Of a DNA stretch of 58,783 bases, positions 9,411 through 16,476 are shown one piece after another; position 1 is the stretch's first letter; every line of letters starts with the position of its first letter. The position numbers and the translations under genes were made by a program. Origin of the DNA: Akkermansiaceae bacterium (GTDB lineage: Bacteria > Verrucomicrobiota > Verrucomicrobiia > Verrucomicrobiales > Akkermansiaceae); NCBI GenBank assembly GCA_947491475.1, contig CANLKN010000006.1, positions 1 through 58,783 of the forward strand, read 5' to 3'. The notes beneath the pieces are model-generated. The model worked only from the letters and a program-made list of their open reading frames with translations, had not been told where the DNA came from and ran no database searches.

Positions 9411-10976
9411 GTGAAAACCCACCTCCTCCTTTTTCTAGCCGTCCTGTGTCTGCTTGCTCCCGCCGCCTCGCACGCGGCCGGATTCCAACCGCACTTTCCT
9501 GAACTAGCCGATGGCAGCCGCCAATACGCCTCGTTTCCCATCCCTGCGGAAAAATACCCTCCCGTCGAGGGAGGGCTTTGGGACATCCTCAGGTCGCGCG
9601 TGGAAACCGATCCCTTCAACCTTGCGGCCACCATCATTTTTGCGCTGGCCATCCTCCACACCTTTGCCGCCGGCTACTTCTCCAAACTCGCGCACAAGTA
9701 TGAGGAGCAGCACGATGAGCAGCTTCGCAAGCGCGGGCTGCGCGATCACGAACACCCCGATGGCGTGCCCGAGGTTTCATTTCTCGGCACTATCTTCCAC
9801 TTTCTTGGCGAGGTGGAGGCAGTCTTCGGGCTGTGGGTCATCGTGCTGGCGGGAGCCGCGATCTACTTCCATTCGTGGCTCGATTTCGAGTTATATGTAA
9901 GCCACGACCGCGTCTTCGTGGAACCAATTTTCGTGGTGATCATCATGGCCATCGCCGCCAGCCGCCCGGTATTGCGCATTGCGGAAAACCTGATGTCCCG
10001 CGCTGCGGCGCTTGGCGGGCGCACTCCGGCGGCCTGGTGGTTGAGCGTGCTGATCATCGCTCCATTGCTCGGCTCGCTGATTACCGAGCCCGCCGCCATG
10101 ACCATCGGCGCGCTGCTGCTGGCCAAGAAGTTCTACCGTTTCAGTCCGCCACCGAGGTTGGCTTATGCCACGCTCGGCTTGTTGTTTGTGAACATTTCCA
10201 TCGGCGGCACGCTCACCAACTTTGCCGCGCCACCGGTGCTGATGGTGGCCTCGGCATGGGAATGGAGCACTTCTTTCATGATCCAGCACTTCGGCTGGAA
10301 AGCACTGACAAGCATCCTGTTGAGCTGCGCGCTCTATCACTTGATGTTCCGCAAGGAGCTCGCGCGCATGACTGCTGCCGTGGATGCCGATGGCGACGGG
10401 GTGGCGGATATCGGATGGGGCGAGCGCGAAACACCGATCCCGCCATGGATCACGGCGGTTCATCTCGGCTTTCTTTTGTGGACGGTCTATACATCACATT
10501 TCCCGGTGCTCTTCGTCGGCGGGTTCCTGTTCTTCCTCGCCTTCATCATCGCCACGCGCCACCACCAAAACGAGATTTCGCTACGCAGCCCCATCCTCGT
10601 CGGGTTCTTCCTTGCCGCGCTGGTCATTCACGGCGGCTGCCAGTCTTGGTGGATTGGCCCGGTCATCCGCTCGCTCTCCGAGGACGTGCTGATGCTGGCT
10701 GCCACTGTTCTCACCGCCTTCAATGACAACGCCGCCATCACCTACCTCGCCGCGCAAGTGGAAGGCATCAGCGATGGCGCGAAATACGCCGTGGTGGCCG
10801 GCGCAGTCACCGGCGGCGGCCTCACGGTCATCGCCAATGCTCCCAATCCCGCCGGCCAGAGTATCCTCTCACGCTTTTTCAAAGACGGAATTTCCCCGCT
10901 CGGATTGTTCCTCGGTGCGCTTGCCCCCACCATCATCGCATACCTCTGCTTCTTTTTCCTGCCCAGCGGGCATTGA
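9411..10976 (+). CDS. Putative Na+/H+ antiporter (polytopic membrane protein)
   Basis: A 521-residue membrane protein with a cleavable-looking signal sequence (MKTHLLLFLAVLCLLAPAASHA) and about 10-12 further hydrophobic segments. It resembles the putative Na+/H+ antiporter family with the conserved block LITEPAAMTIGALLLAKKFY (about residues 223-242), SIGGTLTNFAAPP, and a second half with AFNDNAAITYL and GGGLTVIANAPNPAG, the repeated Asn/Asp-rich loops of the ion transporter superfamily. The start is GTG at 9411; the ATG at 9386 is out of frame. Ion specificity cannot be read from the sequence. It is followed after 27 nt by ribE. Confidence 0.75.
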   Translation: MKTHLLLFLAVLCLLAPAASHAAGFQPHFPELADGSRQYASFPIPAEKYPPVEGGLWDILRSRVETDPFNLAATIIFALAILHTFAAGYFSKLAHKYEEQHDEQLRKRGLRDHEHPDGVPEVSFLGTIFHFLGEVEAVFGLWVIVLAGAAIYFHSWLDFELYVSHDRVFVEPIFVVIIMAIAASRPVLRIAENLMSRAAALGGRTPAAWWLSVLIIAPLLGSLITEPAAMTIGALLLAKKFYRFSPPPRLAYATLGLLFVNISIGGTLTNFAAPPVLMVASAWEWSTSFMIQHFGWKALTSILLSCALYHLMFRKELARMTAAVDADGDGVADIGWGERETPIPPWITAVHLGFLLWTVYTSHFPVLFVGGFLFFLAFIIATRHHQNEISLRSPILVGFFLAALVIHGGCQSWWIGPVIRSLSEDVLMLAATVLTAFNDNAAITYLAAQVEGISDGAKYAVVAGAVTGGGLTVIANAPNPAGQSILSRFFKDGISPLGLFLGALAPTIIAYLCFFFLPSGH

Positions 10977-11003
10977 AGCTCACTCATTCCCACTCCCTCC
11001 ATC

Positions 11004-11603
11004 ATGTTCACCGGCCTCGTTGAAGCAGTTGGCACTGTCGCCTCTCTCGAATCCTGCGGCGAACAGGCCAGGCTTATGCTGAAAATCCCCTTCGCCGCCG
11101 AACTCGCGCCCGGCGACTCCGTGGCCATCAATGGCTGCTGCCTCACCGTGGCCGCCCTCTCGGAAAGCGGTGCCTCATTTGATCTGCTCGCCCAAACGTT
11201 GCGCGTCACCTCGCTCGGTTCGCTGGCCGCCGGATCACGCGTCAACCTCGAGCGCGCCATGCGCGTGGGTGACCGATTCGGTGGCCACTTCGTGCAAGGC
11301 CATGTGGATGCCCGTGGCATGATCACCCGCCTCGAACCCAGCGGCCAGGATCACATCCTCGGGGTTTCCCTGCCACCGGAAATCGAGCGCCTCTGCGTGG
11401 ATAAAGGTTCGCTCGCCGTGGATGGCATTTCCCTCACCATCGCCGAGCTCACGGAAAACGAAGCGGTTTTCTGGATCACGCCGCACACATGGCAGCACAC
11501 CCACCTGCATGCGGCGCAATGCGGCCAACCGGTCAACCTTGAGACCGACATGCTTGCCAAGCACGTGGAGAAACTGCTCGCCGCGCGCATGGCGGGCGCG
11601 TGA
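11004..11603 (+). CDS. ribE: Riboflavin synthase alpha subunit
   Basis: A 199-residue enzyme that dismutates two 6,7-dimethyl-8-ribityllumazine molecules into riboflavin. Both lumazine-binding barrels are visible: MFTGLVEAVG with INGCCLTV (about 48-55), and the second copy with GHFVQGHVDARG (about 93-104) and VDGISLTI. The length is normal. It starts 27 nt after the antiporter gene and converges with the next gene, the two stop codons being separated by one base, with no terminator between them. Confidence 0.93.
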   Translation: MFTGLVEAVGTVASLESCGEQARLMLKIPFAAELAPGDSVAINGCCLTVAALSESGASFDLLAQTLRVTSLGSLAAGSRVNLERAMRVGDRFGGHFVQGHVDARGMITRLEPSGQDHILGVSLPPEIERLCVDKGSLAVDGISLTIAELTENEAVFWITPHTWQHTHLHAAQCGQPVNLETDMLAKHVEKLLAARMAGA

Positions 11604-11604
11604 T

Positions 11605-12144
11605 TCAGACATCCATCTCGATCCGGTAGCGCGGAAGCGAGGCGTCGATTTCGCGGCTCCAGGCGTCGATCCCACCGCGCAGGCCGAAGGTTTGTTTCAA
11701 CCCGTGGCCACGGAACCATGCAACCTGATCGAGCACATTGCGGCCGCTGTGATCATATAGCATCATAAACGCTTCCGGATCACCGGCAAAGAGTTGTTGC
11801 TGTAAATCCTGGGTGAAAAACTCGGATCCCGGGATGCTCACTGCCTCGTGCTCCTCACGGGTGCGGATGTCGATGAGCCGCAGACCTGCCAATTTTTCCC
11901 GCGCTACGGCGGGCTCCATGAGCAGCGCCGCATCATGCTCGTGGCTCGCCAGCAGGTGGGCGAGAACTTCCGCCATATCCAGTTCCGAGCGCTGGCAAAG
12001 CGCGGCCAGGGTCTCCTCGTTGGCAAACGCGCAACTCTGGCATCCGCCAAGATGGTAGCGTGAAAACAATGCCCGCCGGGCACCGGGAAGAGTTTCCAGA
12101 ATCACGCCCATCGGCGTCTCGGCGCTGAGATAGTTTGCTTGCAT
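11605..12144 (-). CDS. Rhodanese-like protein with N-terminal Cys-pair domain
   Basis: A 179-residue cytosolic protein in two parts. The N-terminal part (about 1-65) contains FSRYHLGGCQSC, a Cys-X2-Cys of the sort seen in small DUF1858-like domains. The C-terminal part (about 85-175) is rhodanese-like, with LIDIRTREEHEAVSIPGS and an ending GLRGGIDAWSREID. At the active-site loop, where sulfurtransferases carry C-R-S-G-x-R, this protein reads LYDHSGRN, so the catalytic Cys is replaced by Asp. It probably binds or senses rather than transfers sulfur through that loop; the N-terminal cysteines could take over. No partner is evident. Confidence 0.75.
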   Translation of the reverse strand: MQANYLSAETPMGVILETLPGARRALFSRYHLGGCQSCAFANEETLAALCQRSELDMAEVLAHLLASHEHDAALLMEPAVAREKLAGLRLIDIRTREEHEAVSIPGSEFFTQDLQQQLFAGDPEAFMMLYDHSGRNVLDQVAWFRGHGLKQTFGLRGGIDAWSREIDASLPRYRIEMDV

Positions 12145-12239
12145 CGACGGACGCTATCACATGGCCCGATTCAGGCAAACACTCACACCACTCAACCTTT
12201 TACGCCTTTTCTGATTTTAGGAAAAATTAACGCTTGCAT

Positions 12240-12259
12240 GTTTCGCTAAATAGCGAAAC
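12240..12259 (+). promoter_or_regulatory. Palindromic operator candidate upstream of arsR-family gene
   Basis: Perfect inverted repeat GTTTCGCT-AAAT-AGCGAAAC ending just before the start of the ArsR-family regulator (GTG 12263 or ATG 12269). A possible -35 element TTGCAT lies at 12234-12239. ArsR/SmtB repressors bind dyads of this size and usually repress their own operon, so self-repression released by metal or arsenical binding is inferred. Confidence 0.6.
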
Positions 12260-12262
12260 GTA

Positions 12263-12592
12263 GTGCGCATGAGATCGCAACGGACCGCCATTCAGGATGC
12301 CGCGGAGGTTTTCAAGGCGCTGGGAAACCCGGCGCGGCTGCGGATGGTGAGGGAACTTTCCGACGGTGAAAAATGCGTGTGCGATCTGGTGGCTGCGGCG
12401 GGTCTCGGTTGGTCCACGGTTTCGCGGCATCTCTCGATCCTGCGCGCGGCCGGGGTGGTGATGGACGAAAAGCGCGGCAAGCAGGTGATCTATCAACTCG
12501 CGCTGCCCTGCGTGAGCCGTTTCCTCGCCTGCCTCGAAAATCCGAGCCTCTATCCCGCGATGCATTCCGCATGCTGCGGCGAGGACGGCTGA
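12263..12592 (+). CDS. arsR: ArsR/SmtB-family transcriptional repressor
   Basis: A 109-residue winged-helix regulator (107 if the ATG at 12269 is used). It has the family helix-turn-helix with STVSRHLSILRAAGVV and the preceding metal-site motif KCVCDL, equivalent to the CVC arsenic/antimony site of ArsR. A cysteine pair near the C-terminus (SACCGED) may add ligands. The gene follows a palindrome at 12240-12259 and is followed 13 nt later by an ArsP-type permease, as in arsenical resistance operons. The true inducer cannot be read from the sequence; As(III) or organoarsenicals are the best guess. Confidence 0.85.
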   Translation: MRMRSQRTAIQDAAEVFKALGNPARLRMVRELSDGEKCVCDLVAAAGLGWSTVSRHLSILRAAGVVMDEKRGKQVIYQLALPCVSRFLACLENPSLYPAMHSACCGEDG

Positions 12593-12605
12593 TCAAAAAC
12601 CGATC

Positions 12606-13898
12606 ATGAAAACCGAGCTCAAAATCTTCGCATGGCTGGCCGCGGTTTTCGCCGGAGTGTATTTCCTGCCGGTGGGCACGCCACGTTTTGACCATGCGGT
12701 GTTCGAGGCGCTGGAACTGACGAAATGGTATGCCCGCGAGCATGTGATCCTCTGCCTTCTGCCCGCCTTTTGGATCGCCGGCGCGATCGCGGCATTTCTC
12801 TCCAAGGAGGCGGTGATGAAATACCTCGGCCCGGACGCGCCCAAGGCCGCCTCCTATGGTGTGGCCTCGGTTTCGGGGACCATTCTCGCGGTTTGTTCGT
12901 GCACGGTGCTGCCCTTGTTTTCCGGCATCTACCGGATGGGCGCGGGCCTCGGCCCCGCCACGGCATTCCTCTACTCCGGCCCCGCGATCAACGCGCTGGC
13001 GGTCATTCTCACCGCCAAGATTCTCGGCTGGGAAATCGGCCTCGCCCGTGCAATCGGCGCGGTGCTTTTCGCACTCGGGATAGGCATCCTGATGGCATGG
13101 ATTTTCCGCAACGATCACACCGAAAAAAACCGCCATGCGCTGGCCACCCCACCTGCGGAAAATCCGCGCCCTCTATGGCAAACCGCGGCTTTTTTCTCGG
13201 TGCTCGTCGGCATCCTGGTCTTCGCCAACTGGGGCACCGACCAGGACGCGGGCTTCTTCGCCGCAGTCCATGCCATAAAATGGCGCATCACCGCTCTGCT
13301 CGCGGTGGTGCTGGCCGTGTTGCTGCGCGTTTGGCACAAGCTGCCGGCCGGGCGCATCGCACTGGTGGCCGCACTGACCGCCGCCAGCGGCCTGTTGGTG
13401 CCGCAACACCCGTCGCTGGCGGTGCTGGTGGCCACGCTCGGCCTGGCCTGGCTCACGGCCGGCCGCGACGATGCCGCGGGCGAGTGGTTTTCAGAAAGCT
13501 GGAGCAATGCCAAACAAATCATGCCCTTGTTGTTGGGCGGGGTGTTTTTGGCCGGTTTCATGCTCGGACGGCCCGGCCACGAGGGTGTGATTCCCTCTGA
13601 ATGGATCGCCCATCTGGTGGGCGGAAACTCGATCGGAGCGAACTTCTTCGCCTCCATCGCCGGAGCCTTCATGTATTTCGCAACCCTCACCGAAGTGCCC
13701 ATCATCCAGGGCCTGCTGGGCAGCGGCATGGGCAAGGGCCCGGCGCTTGCCCTGCTATTGGCCGGGCCGGCGCTCAGCCTGCCGAGCATGCTGGTCATTT
13801 CCTCGATCATCGGCCCTCGCAAGACCACGGTCTATGTCACGCTGGTGATCGTGCTCTCGGGCTTCACCGGATGGATCTTCGGCATGCTGCCGGGATGA
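12606..13898 (+). CDS. arsP: ArsP/DUF318-type permease
   Basis: A 430-residue integral membrane protein with about 9-10 hydrophobic segments, of the ArsP/DUF318 permease family. It carries the family signature CSCTVLPLFSGIYRMG (about residues 98-113) followed by LGPATAFLYSGPAIN, with a related second copy (MYFATLTEVPIIQGLLGSGM, then GPALALLLAGPALSLPS). Some ArsP members export methylarsenite and aromatic arsenicals. It stands between an ArsR repressor and three thioredoxin/ArsFG-like genes, which supports a thiol-reactive arsenical or metal as substrate. A relatively polar linker at about residues 168-185 separates the two halves. Confidence 0.8.
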   Translation: MKTELKIFAWLAAVFAGVYFLPVGTPRFDHAVFEALELTKWYAREHVILCLLPAFWIAGAIAAFLSKEAVMKYLGPDAPKAASYGVASVSGTILAVCSCTVLPLFSGIYRMGAGLGPATAFLYSGPAINALAVILTAKILGWEIGLARAIGAVLFALGIGILMAWIFRNDHTEKNRHALATPPAENPRPLWQTAAFFSVLVGILVFANWGTDQDAGFFAAVHAIKWRITALLAVVLAVLLRVWHKLPAGRIALVAALTAASGLLVPQHPSLAVLVATLGLAWLTAGRDDAAGEWFSESWSNAKQIMPLLLGGVFLAGFMLGRPGHEGVIPSEWIAHLVGGNSIGANFFASIAGAFMYFATLTEVPIIQGLLGSGMGKGPALALLLAGPALSLPSMLVISSIIGPRKTTVYVTLVIVLSGFTGWIFGMLPG

Positions 13899-13930
13899 TA
13901 TGATCTAACGAAAAACCACACCCAATCATC

Positions 13931-14164
13931 ATGAAAAAACTGCAAATCCTCGGCACCGGCTGCGCCAAGTGCAACCAACTCGCCGCCGCCACCCAACAGG
14001 CCGCCTGCGCCTGCGGCATCGAATATGAAATGGAAAAAATCACCGACTTCCTGCGCTTCGCGGATTTCGGCGTGATGATCACTCCGGCGCTCGTCGTCGA
14101 TGGCGAGGTCAAGGTTTCCGGCAAGGTGCCATCGCAGGAGGAACTCAAGAAACTGCTCGCCTGA
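13931..14164 (+). CDS. Small thioredoxin-fold protein (ArsE-like position)
   Basis: A 77-residue protein of the minimal redox-active disulfide/glutaredoxin-like family. The active-site motif is GTGCAKCNQL (residues 8-17; Cys-Ala-Lys-Cys), followed by TPALVVDGEV with the cis-Pro typical of thioredoxins, and a C-terminal VPSQEELKKLL. Four cysteines in total, including A-C-A-C near residues 28-30. It is cytosolic, between the ArsP-type permease and the ArsF-like gene. Comparable small thioredoxins accompany DUF318 permeases and the arsEFG nitroarsenical operon; the name ArsE is suggested by order only. Confidence 0.75.
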   Translation: MKKLQILGTGCAKCNQLAAATQQAACACGIEYEMEKITDFLRFADFGVMITPALVVDGEVKVSGKVPSQEELKKLLA

Positions 14165-14173
14165 GCCCGTGAC

Positions 14174-14647
14174 ATGAACTCGAAAAACATCATTAGAATC
14201 GTGCTGCTGGGGGTGGTTGCCATCGCGGTGGGAAGCTGGGCGATGAAGGAATTCGGCCCCGACAAGGTGTCCATGACTCAAGACCAGCCTACCACAGTCG
14301 TGAAGCGCCCCGATGGCGTGACGGTCATCAATTTCCATGGCAAGCAGCGCTGCCGCACCTGCATCCGCATCGGCGATCTTGCCAAAAAGATCGTCACCGA
14401 GGATCTCGCCGCAGCCGGACAAGCCGGCAAACTTCACTGGGAGCACCTCAATTACGACGAACCCGCCAACGCGCATTTTGTCAAAGAATACGAACTGGTC
14501 AGCTCCACCGTCGTGGCCACGCTGTGGAAAGACGGCAGGGAAATCACATGGCGACGCCTCGATGACGTGTGGGACCTCGTCGGCGATGAAGCGGCCTTCC
14601 GCGCCTACATCGCCAGCAATGTGAACGAGTTGTTAGAAAAACCCTGA
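14174..14647 (+). CDS. arsF: ArsF-like membrane-anchored thioredoxin-fold protein
   Basis: A 157-residue protein with an N-terminal membrane anchor (about residues 6-22) and a periplasmic thioredoxin-like domain. The motif FHGKQRCRTCIRIGDLAKK (Cys-Arg-Thr-Cys) marks the redox site, and SSTVVATLWKDGRE gives the later strand. This fits the family called ArsF, described as part of an ArsEFG system acting on nitroaromatic arsenicals. It starts 9 nt after the small thioredoxin gene, and its stop overlaps the next start (TGATG). Function is inferred from family and context; a general thiol-disulfide role is possible. Confidence 0.7.
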   Translation: MNSKNIIRIVLLGVVAIAVGSWAMKEFGPDKVSMTQDQPTTVVKRPDGVTVINFHGKQRCRTCIRIGDLAKKIVTEDLAAAGQAGKLHWEHLNYDEPANAHFVKEYELVSSTVVATLWKDGREITWRRLDDVWDLVGDEAAFRAYIASNVNELLEKP

Positions 14648-15336
14648 TGCAAGGCGATTCCCTGCTGTTGGTCGTCGGCGTGGCGTTCTGGCTCGGCGTG
14701 CTCACATCGGTGAGCCCGTGCCCGATGGCCACCAACGTCGCGGCCATCGGCTACCTCGCGCGCAACAGCCACTCGCGCGCCTTACAACTTCTCGCCGGAC
14801 TGCTCTATGCCCTCGGCCGGGCGCTGGCCTACACTTTGGTCGGCGCCTTGATCGCATGGGGAATCCTCTCCGCGCCGACGCTCTCCACCTTCCTGCAGAA
14901 GCACCTCGGCCAGCTCATCGGCCCGCTGCTGGTGTTGGTGGGCATGATTCTGTTAGGCCTGCTGCCGGGCCTGCCATCCTTCGGCGTCAGCGGCGGCCGG
15001 CTCACCAAGCGCGTGGCGGACATGGGCGTGGCGGGCTCCGGCCTGCTGGGATTTTTGTTTGCCATGGCCTTCTGCCCGGCATCCGGCGCGCTGTTTTTCG
15101 GCAGCCTGCTGCCCCTGGCCATCCAGCAAAAATCCACCTGGCTGCTGCCTGCCGTCTATGGTGTCGGCTCGGCGCTGCCAGTGCTGTTTTTCGGCATCCT
15201 GCTCACCGTGGCGCGGGAGTCGGCCGCGCGCGCCTTCGGCCGCCTGCAACAACTCGACCGCTGGCTGCTGCCCGCCACCGGCTGGCTGCTCGTCGCCGCG
15301 GGCCTCTATCTGATCATCCGCCAGTGGGTGCTTTAA
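14647..15336 (+). CDS. arsG: ArsG-like efflux permease of the CcdA/DsbD family
   Basis: A 229-residue polytopic membrane protein with about six hydrophobic segments. It has the CcdA/DsbD-type transmembrane cysteines: LTSVSPCPMATN near residue 26 and AFCPASGALFFGSLL near residue 144. Members next to ArsF are called ArsG and proposed as trivalent aromatic arsenical exporters; CcdA-type electron transfer across the membrane is the alternative. The start overlaps the arsF stop by one base, so translation is coupled. It is the last gene of the five-gene cluster. Confidence 0.72.
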   Translation: MQGDSLLLVVGVAFWLGVLTSVSPCPMATNVAAIGYLARNSHSRALQLLAGLLYALGRALAYTLVGALIAWGILSAPTLSTFLQKHLGQLIGPLLVLVGMILLGLLPGLPSFGVSGGRLTKRVADMGVAGSGLLGFLFAMAFCPASGALFFGSLLPLAIQQKSTWLLPAVYGVGSALPVLFFGILLTVARESAARAFGRLQQLDRWLLPATGWLLVAAGLYLIIRQWVL

Positions 15337-15637
15337 GACTGGCCGTGAGCGGCGACTCATTCAGGCAAGCGGAACGACGCTCTATCCATCTTCGGCTTTA
15401 GGATTTTCCCAAGCACTCCCCATCCATCACCATCCGCATGTCTCGCAGGCTCCATATCAGGCAGCTGCCCTAATTACATCCCCCATGCAGCAAAGGCTTC
15501 ATCTACAAACAAACGGCTGCCGGTCACTGCAACAAAGGACTCTGCGCAACTCAAGCGCCAGACTGCCCTGATTGGCCTCGGCCAATTGCGGCTTGGGCAA
15601 AGTTAGGCCAGCGAATCCGGCCTCGAGTGTCTCTTCC
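15337..15637. other. Gene-free convergent gap
   Basis: 301 nt between arsG and the PEP-CTERM protein stop. No convincing ORF. It contains a perfect 7-bp inverted repeat ATTGGCC-TC-GGCCAAT at 15571-15586, downstream of the leftward gene, but without a T-run, so a terminator is only weakly supported. Confidence 0.5.
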
Positions 15638-16333
15638 TCACCGCCGCCGCCGCACCAATGCGGCACCCACCAACAGCCCAACCAGCACGTTGGACGGCTC
15701 GGGAATAGTAGCAAATGAGGTATATACCAAGCTCGTGTCAGAAATCGTAAAGCTGCCGTATTGGCTCACGTCGTAGTTGGTCTCCACTCTTTGGAAAGAA
15801 CCCGAGGATAGATTCTTTCCAAAGATCGACGTCATTAACCAGGTTTGGGTGCCATTCGGCGTGTTCCAGAATCCATCAGTCATCTCGACGTTCTCGCCGA
15901 AGACCACCCGGAAGACTGTATTGGTGGTATCAACGCTGATAGCACCGTCGGCACCCACCATGTCAAAGCCCATGCTGGTCGAGTTATCGTTCAAGTCCCA
16001 CTCAAAGATCGAACCGTCCGCGTAGGTAAGGTCGGCGGAAAAATGCTGGTTACCCACCGTGCCTACTCCTCCTGGTGCATGGCTGTTGCCGGATGTCACG
16101 CTGACCGGTATGCCGATGGTGCCGGTGCCGCTAAGGGTGCCTTCGGTGCCACTGAAGGTGATTCCCTGTGTCAGAGGTGTGTCCGAGTTGTAGTTGAATT
16201 CGCCCGCGCCAATCACCACACCGCTGGTAGCATTGATGGAGCCATTGGAACCAATGGTCAAGGTGCTGGCAAGCACCGTGGTTGCGCCGCTGTAGGTGTT
16301 GGTGCCGGAGAGAGTGAGGGGGTTAGTGCTCAA
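15638..16333 (-). CDS. C-terminal fragment with PEP-CTERM anchor
   Basis: 231 codons (open upstream to about 16500). It begins in a last strand repeat (LTLSGTNTYSGATTV) and continues into a beta-rich region with FSADLTYADGSIFEWDL, common ahead of PEP-CTERM anchors in this phylum. It ends with IPEPSNVLVGLLVGAALVR and further arginines: PEP motif, hydrophobic helix and basic tail. Confidence 0.75.
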   Translation of the reverse strand: MSTNPLTLSGTNTYSGATTVLASTLTIGSNGSINATSGVVIGAGEFNYNSDTPLTQGITFSGTEGTLSGTGTIGIPVSVTSGNSHAPGGVGTVGNQHFSADLTYADGSIFEWDLNDNSTSMGFDMVGADGAISVDTTNTVFRVVFGENVEMTDGFWNTPNGTQTWLMTSIFGKNLSSGSFQRVETNYDVSQYGSFTISDTSLVYTSFATIPEPSNVLVGLLVGAALVRRRR

Positions 16334-16476
16334 GCTGCCGAGGGCGAGACCGCCAGTGCCGGCGATTATCCCGGCATAGGTGCCCGCGCTGGTTTGATTG
16401 AGGGTGAGAAGTTGCCCGCCACCAATGTTGATGGTAGCAGTATTGATGCCACTGGCGGGGGTGGCGATAGCACCGC

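Noticed and set aside
15571-15586. Inverted repeat ATTGGCC-TC-GGCCAAT as terminator
   Set aside because: The loop is only two bases and no T-run follows on either strand.
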